60,203 nt of DNA from assembly GCA_014444615.1 (NCBI GenBank), contig PVXE01000024.1, positions 1 to 60,203 on the forward strand, read 5' to 3'. Below the pieces are notes generated by a model. That model did no database searches. It was given only the letters and a program-made list of their open reading frames with translations, and had not been told where the DNA came from. This document shows, in pieces, positions 21,935-30,057 of this stretch; position 1 is the stretch's first letter, and every line of letters starts with the position of its first letter. Position numbers and translations under genes: made by a program. Origin of the DNA: Tagaea sp. CACIAM 22H2 (GTDB lineage Bacteria > Pseudomonadota > Alphaproteobacteria > CACIAM-22H2).

Positions 21935-23455
21935 ATGGACCAAACGCGCGCGCTGGCGCTTCTCGCCGACCCCGCGACGCATGGCGGCGAAACCCCGTCG
22001 CGGATCGATACGCATATCTCCGCCGTGTTCCTGACCGCGACGCGCGCCTACAAGCTCAAACGCGCGGTCAAGTTTCCGTTCCTCGATTTCTCGACGCTCG
22101 CCGCGCGCGAGAAAATGTGCCGCGCCGAGATCGCCGTGAATCGCGCTTGGGCGCCGGAAATCTATCTCGGCGTCGAGAAAGTGACCGAAGCCGGGATCGG
22201 CGGACCAGGCGCGGCGCTCGATTGGGTCGTGGTCATGCGCCGCTTCGACGGCGGCGGGTTGTGGGATACGCGCGCCGCGCGCGGCGATCTCGGCGCCCGC
22301 GACATGCGCATGCTCGCGGATGTATTGGCGCGCGTGCATCACGCGGCGGAAATCGTCGTGACGCGAGGCGGGGCGGACGATTTGCGTTGGGTCGAGGATG
22401 GCGACGCCGAAGACCTCGCCAAGTTGTTCGACAAAAGCGAAGTCACGGCGCTCGACGAAGCGACGCGCGCCGAGATCGCGCTTCATCGCCGCTTGATCGA
22501 GGCCCGGCGCACGGGCGGCGCGGTGCGCCGCTGTCATGGCGACATGCATCTGCGCAATATCTGCACGATCGACGGCATGCCCGTGCCTTTCGACGGGATC
22601 GAGTTCGACGATCGTGTGTCGTGCGTCGACACGCTCTACGATCTGGCCTTTCCGGTTTTCGATCTGATCCGTATCGGGCGGCGCGATCTCGCCAACGCGT
22701 TGTTCGCGCGCTACCTGCAGCGCCGGCCCGACGAGCCGGGCCTCGCCTTGCTGCCGCTGTATCTGTCGTTGCGCGCGGCGATCGCGGCCAAGACGCGCGG
22801 CTTTTCCGCCGCCAATCAGAAGGACGAAGCGCGTGCGCGGATCGAACGCGAAGCCGCCGCGCAATGTTTCGCGTTGGCGCGTTCCTTCCTGTCCGAACGG
22901 CCGAAGCCGATGCTTGCCGCCGTCGGCGGATTGTCGGGATCGGGCAAGTCGGCGGTCGCTTCGGGGATCGCGCCGCGTATCGGCGTAGCGCCTGGAGCGG
23001 TGATCTTGCGCACGGATGTCGAGCGCAAACGCTTGGCCGGCGTCGAACCCGAAGCGGCGCTGCCGCCCGAAAGCTATACGCGCGAAGCCAGCCGCGCCGT
23101 CTATGACGGGTTGTACGAACGCGCGCGCGCGGCCCTGGCCGCGGGGCATTCCGTCGTCGTCGATGCCGTTTTCGCCGATCCGGCCGAGCGTCATACGATG
23201 CGCGACATCGCCCGTGCGGCCGGTGTAGAATTCCGGGGTCTGTGGCTCGATTGTCCGGCGCAAGTGCGGCTCGCCCGCGTCGCCGGACGGACGGACGACG
23301 CGTCGGATGCAGGTGTCGCCGTGGCGGCCGAGCAAGCGGCGCGCGAGTTGGGGGAGATCGACTGGCGGCATCTCGATGCCGCCGCCGCGCCGGCGCAAGT
23401 AATTTCCGACGCTTGCCGCGTGGTTGATACAGGTCAATCCCATACCGATATCTAG
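21935..23455 (+). CDS. Two-domain protein: aminoglycoside-phosphotransferase-like kinase plus P-loop kinase
   Basis: 506 residues from ATG 21935 (a TTG at 21923 overlapping the upstream stop is an alternative). The N-terminal half (1-320) is APH/choline-kinase-like: RAYKLKRAVKFPFLDFS (ATP Lys), HGDMHLRNI with H201/D203 as the catalytic loop, and FDGIEFDDR as the metal-binding Asp. The C-terminal half (325-500) is a small nucleotide kinase: Walker A GLSGSGKS (332-339, K338), TDVERKRLAG, and a VVVDAVFAD strand, like COG0645 gluconate/zeta-type kinases. This fusion (COG2187-COG0645) is widespread in proteobacteria, but its substrate is not established. Co-directional with the USP gene after it, whose regulatory box lies in its last codons. 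Confidence 0.88.
   Translation: MDQTRALALLADPATHGGETPSRIDTHISAVFLTATRAYKLKRAVKFPFLDFSTLAAREKMCRAEIAVNRAWAPEIYLGVEKVTEAGIGGPGAALDWVVVMRRFDGGGLWDTRAARGDLGARDMRMLADVLARVHHAAEIVVTRGGADDLRWVEDGDAEDLAKLFDKSEVTALDEATRAEIALHRRLIEARRTGGAVRRCHGDMHLRNICTIDGMPVPFDGIEFDDRVSCVDTLYDLAFPVFDLIRIGRRDLANALFARYLQRRPDEPGLALLPLYLSLRAAIAAKTRGFSAANQKDEARARIEREAAAQCFALARSFLSERPKPMLAAVGGLSGSGKSAVASGIAPRIGVAPGAVILRTDVERKRLAGVEPEAALPPESYTREASRAVYDGLYERARAALAAGHSVVVDAVFADPAERHTMRDIARAAGVEFRGLWLDCPAQVRLARVAGRTDDASDAGVAVAAEQAARELGEIDWRHLDAAAAPAQVISDACRVVDTGQSHTDI
23424..23437 (+). promoter_or_regulatory. FNR/FixK-type box upstream of the universal stress protein gene
   Basis: TTGATACAGGTCAA matches the TTGAT-N4-(A/G)TCAA consensus of Crp/Fnr-family oxygen regulators. 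A -10-like TAATCT occurs at 23460-23465, which would put the box near -41.5, the class II activating position. It is 50 bp before the USP start and overlaps the last codons of the preceding gene. Confidence 0.6.
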
Positions 23456-23487
23456 GGTGTAATCTCCTTCGTGAAATGGAGGTCGCT

Positions 23488-24315
23488 ATGGGCTTCAAGG
23501 TCGTACTCGTTCCGCTGTCCGGTTCCGCCGCCGACGAACGCGCATTGGCGACGGCTGCCGCCGTCGCGCGCAAATTCGGCGCGCGCGTCGAGGCGCTGCA
23601 CGCCGCGGGCGATCCGCGCGACGCGGTTCCCTTCGTGGGCGAGGGCGCTTCGGGCGCGCTGGTCGAACAGATCGTCGGCGCCGCCGAGAAGGATTTGAAG
23701 CGCCGCGCGCAAACCGCGCGCGCGACCTACGACGCGTGGCGCAAATCCGCCGGCGTCGATTGCGAGATCATCGAACCGGAAGGTTCGGAGGAGGACGCGA
23801 TCGCGCGCTACGGCCGCTTCGCCGATTTGATCGTGCTGCCGCGCCCGTCGGACGACGACCAGATCGCCTCGACCGTCGCGTTCGAAACCGCGCTGCTGGA
23901 AACCGGCCGACCGGTGATGGTGGCGCCGCTGTCGGGCGAGGTTTCGTTCGACGGCCCCGTCGCCTTCGCCTGGAACGGCAGCCGCGAAGCGGCGCGCGCG
24001 CTGGGCGCGGGCATGCAGTTCCTGAAAGGGGCGAGCAAGGTCGTCGCGATCGTCGCGGGCATCAAGGTGGCCGAGAACGATCAAGCGCCGCTCGAAGCCT
24101 ATATGGCGAGCCACGGGCTGAAGATTGAGATCGCGCGCGCCGACGTGCCGACGATCCAAGCCGGTCCGCATGTGCTTGCGGAATCGGTCAAGGCGGGCTG
24201 CGGCCTGCTGGTGATGGGCGCCTATACGCATAGCCGCCTGCGCCAGCTCGTGTTCGGCGGCGTCACGCGCCACGTTCTGCAAAACGCCACGTTGCCGGTG
24301 CTGATGGCGCATTAA
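23488..24315 (+). CDS. Universal stress protein, tandem UspA domains
   Basis: 275 residues, about twice a single UspA domain. ATG 23488 is chosen because GGAGG stands five bases before it; the in-frame ATG at 23476 overlaps that site. Domain 1 starts FKVVLVPLSGSAADERALATAAAVARKFGARVEALHA. Domain 2 ends with the ATP-binding loop pattern VMGAYTHSRLRQLVFGGVTRHVLQNATLPVLM (G-x2-G type). Cytosolic stress/energy protein, often induced by low oxygen in alphaproteobacteria, which fits the FNR/FixK-like site upstream. Confidence 0.92.
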   Translation: MGFKVVLVPLSGSAADERALATAAAVARKFGARVEALHAAGDPRDAVPFVGEGASGALVEQIVGAAEKDLKRRAQTARATYDAWRKSAGVDCEIIEPEGSEEDAIARYGRFADLIVLPRPSDDDQIASTVAFETALLETGRPVMVAPLSGEVSFDGPVAFAWNGSREAARALGAGMQFLKGASKVVAIVAGIKVAENDQAPLEAYMASHGLKIEIARADVPTIQAGPHVLAESVKAGCGLLVMGAYTHSRLRQLVFGGVTRHVLQNATLPVLMAH

Positions 24316-24364
24316 CAACGCGCCGCGAACGGCACCGGCAAGCCCGAGGGGGGAGGGGCTCGCC

Positions 24365-24646
24365 ATGTTGACCTGGGTCGATTGCTTGGCGCTTGCCGAT
24401 CTGACGGCGGACGAAGTGCGCGCGATCGCGGAGCACGAACATATCTCCGAGATGGCCGCGGTCGAGCTCGGCGCCTTTTTGTGCCAGGACGCCGCCGGCG
24501 TAAGGCACGTGAAAGCGATGATCCGCGACGATATCGCGGCGGCGACGTCGCGCGGCGATCATGTGCGCGCGGCGACCCTAAAACTGGCGTTGCAGCATTT
24601 CTGCAAGACGCATCCCGACAACCCGGAATGCGGTAAGGCGAATTGA
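24365..24646 (+). CDS. Small protein of unknown function (93 aa)
   Basis: ATG 24365 follows a strong purine-rich site (GGGGGGAGGGG). The product is soluble, mostly helical and acidic (LTADEVRAIAEHEHISEMAAVELGAFL), with three Cys (one in LCQDAAG, two in HFCKTHPDNPECG) and a His-rich patch; a metal or redox role is possible but unproven. No family recognised. It lies between the USP gene and another small unknown, probably in one transcript. Confidence 0.7.
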   Translation: MLTWVDCLALADLTADEVRAIAEHEHISEMAAVELGAFLCQDAAGVRHVKAMIRDDIAAATSRGDHVRAATLKLALQHFCKTHPDNPECGKAN

Positions 24647-24660
24647 GCGAAGGAAGTATG

Positions 24661-25020
24661 ATGGCTTTGAAACATATCCGTCTCGAACTCGCGCGCACCA
24701 AAACGAAGCCGGACGGCGATTCCGGCATCGGCTACGAGTTCGCGGCCCCGTTGACCGCCGATGGGCATCTCGATCCCGACGGCTGGAAGAAGGACAAGGA
24801 CCGCTGCACCGTGCGCCGTTTCGCGCGCGGCGAAGCGGACGAAACCGGCCTGCTGATCCACGGGCGCGGCGGGCGCTGGGCGTTCTCCTACGCGGCCGGC
24901 GACGACGACGACGAGCCGATCTTCAAATTCGACCGGCATCGTTTCGCGCCGGGCGAGTACGTGTCGATCACGGAACATGACGGCGAAACGCTGCCTTTCA
25001 AGGTCGTTTCCGTCCGCTGA
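24661..25020 (+). CDS. Small protein of unknown function (119 aa)
   Basis: ATG 24661 gives the best spacing to AGGA at 24651-24654; the ATG at 24658 would add one residue. The product is soluble and beta-rich: KHIRLELARTKTKPDGDSGIGYEFAAPLTADGHLD..., with DDDDEPIFKFDRHRFAPGEYVSITEHDG near the end. The gene follows the 24365 frame by 14 bp, suggesting co-expression. No family recognised with confidence. Confidence 0.75.
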   Translation: MALKHIRLELARTKTKPDGDSGIGYEFAAPLTADGHLDPDGWKKDKDRCTVRRFARGEADETGLLIHGRGGRWAFSYAAGDDDDEPIFKFDRHRFAPGEYVSITEHDGETLPFKVVSVR

Positions 25021-25042
25021 GATTGCGGGCTAAACTCCGCCT

Positions 25043-25783
25043 ATGGCGGAAGCGCAAAAAACCCTCGTCCTGACCGGCGCCTCGCGCGGGATCGGCCACG
25101 CGACCGTGAAGCGCTTCGCTTCCGCGGGCTGGCGGCTGTTCACCTGTTCGCGCGAAGCGATCCCCGCCGATTGCCGCGTCGACCCCAATTGGGCCCATCA
25201 CGTCGCCTGCGATTTGTCGGTGCCGGCCGACCGCCGCCGCTTCGTCGACGAGGTGAACGAGCTTCTGGGCGACGGGCCGTTGCATGCGCTGGTCAATAAC
25301 GCGGGTGTGAGCCCCAAAACGCCCTACAAAGAACGGCTGGGCGTGCTGCACGGCGAGCTCGAGGCTTGGCACAAAGTCTTCGAGCTGAATTTCTTCGCCG
25401 CCCTGGATCTCACGCGCGGCTTCGCGGCGTCGCTGGCGCGCGCGCGGGGCTGCGTTGTCAACATCACCTCGATCGCGGCACATCGCGCGCACCCGTTCGC
25501 GGGCTCGGCCTATTCCACGTCGAAGGCGGCGCTGTCGGGTCTCACGCGCGAAATGGCGGTCGAGCTTGCGCCGCTGGGCATTCGCGTCAACGCCGTGGCG
25601 CCGGGCGAGATCGTGACGGAAATGATCTCGCCGGAATACGAGCCGCTGATCAACCGCATCCCGATGCAGCGCATGGGGACGGCCGCCGAAACGGCCGACG
25701 CGATCTTCGCGTTATGCTCGCCCGATTTCGCCTATGTGACCGGCGCCGAAATCCCGGTCAATGGCGGGCAGAATTTGGTTTAG
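25043..25783 (+). CDS. SDR family oxidoreductase
   Basis: 246 residues, classical short-chain dehydrogenase. TGASRGIG (11-18) binds NAD(P); NNAG; catalytic Ser in NITSIAAH, Tyr and Lys in SAYSTSKAALSG (YxxxK); PG motif VAPGEIVTEM. An Arg in the glycine-rich loop (SRG) leans toward NADPH. Oxidises or reduces an unknown alcohol/ketone. It is the last gene of the plus-strand run from pdxH onward, ending in a 4-bp stop overlap with the convergent PadR-like gene. Confidence 0.93.
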   Translation: MAEAQKTLVLTGASRGIGHATVKRFASAGWRLFTCSREAIPADCRVDPNWAHHVACDLSVPADRRRFVDEVNELLGDGPLHALVNNAGVSPKTPYKERLGVLHGELEAWHKVFELNFFAALDLTRGFAASLARARGCVVNITSIAAHRAHPFAGSAYSTSKAALSGLTREMAVELAPLGIRVNAVAPGEIVTEMISPEYEPLINRIPMQRMGTAAETADAIFALCSPDFAYVTGAEIPVNGGQNLV

Positions 25784-26340
25784 CCGCCGACCGCCGCGCG
25801 TTTGGCGGCGTACCAATCGCGCCAGCGCTCGGCTTCGGCGATGTCCTGAACGAGCCATTCGCCCATCAGCCCGTCGCTGCCGCGTGCGACGAGATCCTTC
25901 AGGCGCGCGATCTCGCTCTCCGCGAGTTCGACGAGCTGGTCGAGCTGTGCTGCGCGATCTTCGGGCGGCAGCAGTTCGAGGAAGCGCAATTTGAGCGCCA
26001 CGACCATCTTGGAAAGATCGGTCATCGGCCCGCGCACCGGCCCGCGCAGCAGATCGCGCAGCGCCTCGCGGCCCTTCTCGGTCAGCGTCAATTCGCTGTC
26101 GGCGGTCAGGCTTTGGCCGGGCCCCGCGCGCCTTCCGACCGTCTCGATCATGCCGTCGTAACGCAGCTGTTCGATCGATACGCCCAGAACGTCGAGCGAC
26201 GGGCCCATCAGGCGCGAGACGAATCCGCGTACCGACATCGACAAGGCGCCCAGCGTGACGTTGCCGCGCGACAGCTCGCCCAGCGCCGCGAGACGCACCG
26301 CCTCGGCCGGAATCAGCGAGCGATCGCCTTGGCGCGGCAT
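25780..26340 (-). CDS. PadR-like transcriptional regulator
   Basis: 186 residues. N-terminal winged helix (LAALGELSRGNVTLGALSMSVRGFVSRLMGPSLDVLGVSIEQLRYDGMIETVGR...LTLTEKGREALRDLL), then a C-terminal helical dimerisation segment (ALKLRFLELLPPEDRAAQLDQLVELAESEIARLKDLV), the PadR arrangement. Start ATG at 26338-26340 shares one base with the creatininase stop, so the regulator is translated from the creatininase mRNA and may control it. Ligand unknown. Confidence 0.8.
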   Translation of the reverse strand: MPRQGDRSLIPAEAVRLAALGELSRGNVTLGALSMSVRGFVSRLMGPSLDVLGVSIEQLRYDGMIETVGRRAGPGQSLTADSELTLTEKGREALRDLLRGPVRGPMTDLSKMVVALKLRFLELLPPEDRAAQLDQLVELAESEIARLKDLVARGSDGLMGEWLVQDIAEAERWRDWYAAKRAAVGG

Positions 26341-27140
26341 CAGGGCAATTCCTTGATGCGGTCGAGCGGATAACGCGAGACTTCGTCGAGCAGCTTCACG
26401 AGCTTCGCCGCCGCGTGGTCGACGACCTTCCGGCCGCGCTCCGCGTCCGCGTCGCGCGCGTTGCCGACGGCGCCGGAGATATGGATATCCTGCGCCTGCC
26501 AGGCGAGCGCGCTTTGCCCCGTGAAGGTCAGCAGCTCGAATTCCTTGGCGAGGGCGAATTGGCCGGGCACGAAATTGTCGATCTTGCTTTCGCGCACTTT
26601 CTCGGGCGCCAAATGCATCATCATCGACGTTTCCACGCCGCCGGCATGGATGCCGAACTTCGCTTCCTTCGCGTCCCACAAGCCTTCGGGCATGCCGAAG
26701 GCCCACCACGACGTCGCGACCGCCGCCATGCCCAAGCGCACGCGCAGATCGCGCGCGACGATGTCCATGATCTGCGGCTGGCCGCCATGCGAGTTGTACA
26801 TCACGAATTTGCGAAGCCCCGCGCGATGCACGCATTCGCCAAGCTCGGTCCAAATGCGGATCAGCGTTTCGGCCGAGAAGGACAGCGTGCCGGGATAGGC
26901 GAGATGCTCGTTCGACTTGCCCACGTCCTGCTGCGGCAGCACCACGACCGGCGTGGCGCCCGCCATGCCCGCCGCGCGCGCGACGATGCCTTCGCACAGG
27001 ACCTGATCGACCGCGACGGTCAGATGCGGACCGTGCTGCTCGACTGCCGAGACCGGCAGCAGCGCCACCGTCTTGGCGGGGTCGAGGGTGCGGAATTCCT
27101 CGGTCGTCAGATCCAGCCAATTGCGCCAAGCCTGGGCCAT
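26340..27140 (-). CDS. Creatininase family amidohydrolase
   Basis: 266 residues. Metal site of the family: E34 and H36 in VEQHGPHL, D45, the NSHGGQ loop (N-x-HGG, near 115-120), and the Glu in HAGGVETS. Known members hydrolyse creatinine or formamidopyrimidines (ArfB) or act in cofactor maturation (MftE); which of these applies cannot be told. It heads the creatininase-PadR transcript and is divergent from ridA across 79 bp, a compact amide/enamine-metabolism locus by inference. Confidence 0.9.
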   Translation of the reverse strand: MAQAWRNWLDLTTEEFRTLDPAKTVALLPVSAVEQHGPHLTVAVDQVLCEGIVARAAGMAGATPVVVLPQQDVGKSNEHLAYPGTLSFSAETLIRIWTELGECVHRAGLRKFVMYNSHGGQPQIMDIVARDLRVRLGMAAVATSWWAFGMPEGLWDAKEAKFGIHAGGVETSMMMHLAPEKVRESKIDNFVPGQFALAKEFELLTFTGQSALAWQAQDIHISGAVGNARDADAERGRKVVDHAAAKLVKLLDEVSRYPLDRIKELP

Positions 27141-27219
27141 GTCGAACTTCTCCGAAATGTTTGCCGCCGGATATATAGTGGACCCGTCCCGTTCGCGCCA
27201 GAAGGCGAGAGGTTTAGTT

Positions 27220-27612
27220 ATGAAACGCCATAATCCGCCGGAGCTTTCGGCCCCGTTCGCGCGCTATTCCCATGCGGTGGAAGTGGACATGCCGGGACGC
27301 TTCCTGTTCGCCTCGGGCCAGCTGGGCCTCGCCAAGGACGGCGCGCTGCCGCCCGATTGCGCGGGGCAATGCGCGGTCATATTCCGGCATATCGACGCGA
27401 TCTTGAAATCCGCGGGAATGACCCGCGCGGACGTGGTGCGCATCAACGCCTTCGTCACGTCGCGCGAGGAGATGCGCCCTTATATGGACGCGCGCGACGC
27501 GTGGCTCGAAGGCTTGGAACCGCCGGCCTCGACGCTGGTGATCGTGTCTGGATTCACCAAGCCCGAGTTCAAGGTCGAGATCGAAATCGTCGCCGCCCGT
27601 CCGCGCGACTGA
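27220..27612 (+). CDS. RidA family protein
   Basis: 130 residues from ATG 27220, with AGAGG about seven bases upstream. YjgF/YER057c/UK114 fold: RYSHAVEVDMPGRFLFASGQLGLAKDG, then DVVRINAFVTSREEMRPYMDARDAWL, and a C-terminal FKVEIEIVAARP strand carrying the conserved Glu. RidA proteins hydrolyse reactive enamines/imines formed by PLP enzymes. The position normally holding the catalytic Arg lies around VVRINAF. Divergent from the creatininase gene. Confidence 0.9.
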   Translation: MKRHNPPELSAPFARYSHAVEVDMPGRFLFASGQLGLAKDGALPPDCAGQCAVIFRHIDAILKSAGMTRADVVRINAFVTSREEMRPYMDARDAWLEGLEPPASTLVIVSGFTKPEFKVEIEIVAARPRD

Positions 27613-27691
27613 TTGCGCGTTTTGGCAAGACGCTTGCAAGCCCGCGCGCGACGCGCCTGTTGCGCGTGCGCAAAACTTGCGGAGCGAAGAC

Positions 27692-28726
27692 GTGGCGGAC
27701 CCCGAACGAGTCGTCCATTTGGCGCGGAATGTCGGCCGGCTGGCCGAAGAGAAGATCGGCGAGATCAACGCCGTGACGCGCGGCGTAAAAATGCTGGCCC
27801 TCAACGCGAAAATCGAAGCCACGCGGGCGGGCGAGGCGGGGCGCGGTTTCGGCGTCGTCGCCGACGAAGTCAAATCCGTGTCGATTTCGATTTCGCGCAT
27901 CGCCGACGAGTTGTCGAGTGATCTGGCCGCCGCGACGCGCGAACTCTCCACGCTCGGCGCCGAGATGGTCGCGGGCATGCGCGGCCAGCGGCTGGCGGAT
28001 CTGTCGCTGGCGATGATCGATATCGTCGACCGGAATCTCTACGAACGCTCCTGCGACGTGCGCTGGTGGGCGACCGATGCCGCCGTCGTCGGCGCGCTGG
28101 AGAGCGCCGATCCCGAGACGGCCGCGCATGCGGGGCGGCGGCTCGGCGTCATCCTGGGCGCCTATACCGTCTATCTCGACATATGGGTGGCCGATGCGGC
28201 AGGCCGGGTCGTCGCCAACGGCCGCGCCGGCCGGTTCGATGTCGCCGGCACGGACGTGTCGCACGAGAATTGGTATCGCCGCGCGATGGGATTGCGCAGC
28301 GGCGACGATTACGTCGCCATGGAGATCGCGCGCGAGCCGAGGCTGGAGAACGCGCCCGTCGCCACCTTCGCGACCGCTATCCGCCGGGGCGGTGCGAGCG
28401 ACGGCGCGGTTATCGGCGCGCTGGCGATCCATTTCGATTGGGCCGCGCAATCGGCCGCCGTCGTCAAATCCGTGCGGCTGCTGGCGCATGAGCGCGAACG
28501 CACGCGCTGTCTGATCATCGATTCCACCGGGCGCATCATTGCCGCGTCGGACGACCAGGGCGCGCTCGCGGAGCATTTCCGCCTGGAAACGAAGGGCGAG
28601 CGCGCCGGCGCCTACGAGCTCGCGGACGGCACGACGGTCGCGTTCGCGGCGACGCCGGGCTACGAGACCTATCCGGGTTTGGGCTGGTACGGCGCGATCG
28701 TGCAGCGTGCCGAAGGCGCGCGTTAG
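27692..28726 (+). CDS. Soluble chemoreceptor-like protein: methyl-accepting signalling segment then sensor region
   Basis: 344 residues from a GTG at 27692 (GGAGCGA upstream; a TTG at 27677 is an alternative). Residues about 20-70 match the hairpin tip of methyl-accepting chemotaxis proteins (LALNAKIEATRAGEAGRGFGVVADEVK), where CheA/CheW dock. There is no transmembrane helix or signal. Downstream, DIVDRNLYERSCDVRWWATD (about 112-131) is followed by a PAS/Cache-like sensor region (YLDIWVADAAGRVVANG..., SHENWYRRAM..., LIIDSTGRIIAASD). The order is reversed relative to classical receptors and the coiled coil is short, so it may act as a soluble array component or a stand-alone sensor. Converges with the 28723 gene by a 4-bp stop overlap. 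Confidence 0.82.
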   Translation: MADPERVVHLARNVGRLAEEKIGEINAVTRGVKMLALNAKIEATRAGEAGRGFGVVADEVKSVSISISRIADELSSDLAAATRELSTLGAEMVAGMRGQRLADLSLAMIDIVDRNLYERSCDVRWWATDAAVVGALESADPETAAHAGRRLGVILGAYTVYLDIWVADAAGRVVANGRAGRFDVAGTDVSHENWYRRAMGLRSGDDYVAMEIAREPRLENAPVATFATAIRRGGASDGAVIGALAIHFDWAAQSAAVVKSVRLLAHERERTRCLIIDSTGRIIAASDDQGALAEHFRLETKGERAGAYELADGTTVAFAATPGYETYPGLGWYGAIVQRAEGAR

Positions 28727-29973
28727 ACGGTGCCGTCCGACTGGCTGTTGAGCGACACGTCGAGGCGCTTCAGCATTTCATCGAGCTGGTCGAATTGCAG
28801 CCGGTTCTGGATGGCGCTCTGCATGAAGCGGTCGAAAATGCTCGAGGCGTGCAGCACGGCCATCGAGCAATAGCCGAGCACCCAGTAACGGCGATAGACG
28901 CCGGCCAGGAACTGGCGGAAGGGCTTGGGATCGCCCTCGTTCATGAACTTGCCGTGGCAGATCGTGTATTCGCCGAAGATCGACGACACGGTGGAGATGA
29001 TGTTCCGCAGCTTTTTGATGACCTGCTGCCGGAACATATCCTGCTGTTCTTTGTAGTGCTTGTATTCGCGGATATCGAGCGGCACGGCGTCGGGCGAATT
29101 CAGCCACGACAGCACTTTCGCGGTCGCCGCCTTGTTGCGGTTGAACGTGTGCTCGTAGAACGACACGCCCTTCCAGCCCTCGAAAATCTGCTGCGCCTGA
29201 TCGCCGGAAATGCCGAAGGCGGAAACGAACAGTTTCGCTTCCGGCATGGTCGGGTCCCACAACGCTTGCAGGAAGCGCGCGGAACGCTCGTTGACGTCGT
29301 TGGCGGAGGTGAGGCCCAGCGCTTTCGCGACGATCGGGTTCACCTTGCCGGCGATCAGCGTCTTGATGCCGGTTTCCTCGGCCTCGGAAATCGAGAAATA
29401 GCCGGGATGGACCTCGTCCTGGAACTTCGCGAGCGCGCTTTTCAGCAGGAACGGATCGAGCGAGGGAATCGAATCGATCAGCCGCAGGATTTCGACGTCG
29501 CGCTCGTAGGACTGCGAAATCTGGCCGATGTCGATCCCGACATGGTGCTTGATCAAATTTTCGAAATCGCGCTGACGCAGATAGATCGCGTAGCCGCCCG
29601 CCGCGATTTCGGTCGCGTCGTGGGGAATGTAGATCGCGGTTTCGATCGGGCGCTCGGATTTCGCCGCCGTATCCGCGACGGACGGCGCGTTGGCCGAGGG
29701 CGGCGGCGGCGGCTGATCGGCGAGCTGCTGATCGAAATTCGGATACTTGAAGATGACGGTCTTGTTGAGGCTGGGCGAGCGGAACATCGCCTTGTCGCCC
29801 GCGATCGTCTGCATCTTGATCAGACTCAGCGCCACCGACGAACCGCCATACACGATCTGATCGAGGATCGGGGATAGCGACTTCTTCTTCTTCTTCGCCG
29901 GATCGGGTTTTTTGGCGGGCGGGGCGTTCAAATCGATCACGCGTAACGGCAAGGTGAAAACAAGCCGGAACAA
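28723..29973 (-). CDS. Unknown protein, 416 aa, with Lys/Pro-rich N-terminal linker
   Basis: Start is uncertain: TTG at 29971-29973 has AGGTGG four bases upstream; GTG at 29938-29940 would remove 11 residues. Residues 17-35 are a basic Pro/Lys linker (KKPDPAKKKKK); about 90-110 a Pro-rich spacer (PPPPPS); the rest (115-400) is a soluble alpha-helical domain with long helices (RRYWVLGYCSMAVLHASSIFDRFMQSAIQNRLQFDQLDEMLKRL at the C-terminus). No signal peptide, TM helix or recognised motif. Base composition resembles the surrounding core genes, so it looks native. Function unknown. Confidence 0.78.
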   Translation of the reverse strand: MFRLVFTLPLRVIDLNAPPAKKPDPAKKKKKSLSPILDQIVYGGSSVALSLIKMQTIAGDKAMFRSPSLNKTVIFKYPNFDQQLADQPPPPPSANAPSVADTAAKSERPIETAIYIPHDATEIAAGGYAIYLRQRDFENLIKHHVGIDIGQISQSYERDVEILRLIDSIPSLDPFLLKSALAKFQDEVHPGYFSISEAEETGIKTLIAGKVNPIVAKALGLTSANDVNERSARFLQALWDPTMPEAKLFVSAFGISGDQAQQIFEGWKGVSFYEHTFNRNKAATAKVLSWLNSPDAVPLDIREYKHYKEQQDMFRQQVIKKLRNIISTVSSIFGEYTICHGKFMNEGDPKPFRQFLAGVYRRYWVLGYCSMAVLHASSIFDRFMQSAIQNRLQFDQLDEMLKRLDVSLNSQSDGTV

Positions 29974-30057
29974 TATTCCACCTGCGAGGATGGCGCAATC
30001 GCTCCGGTTCGGCGCGAATTGGAGTAATATTCAGGCGCAACTTCGCCGAATCCGAAC

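Noticed and set aside
21596..23443. 615-codon minus-strand open frame
   Set aside because: Antisense to the CDF and kinase-like genes, both with catalytic motifs on the plus strand.
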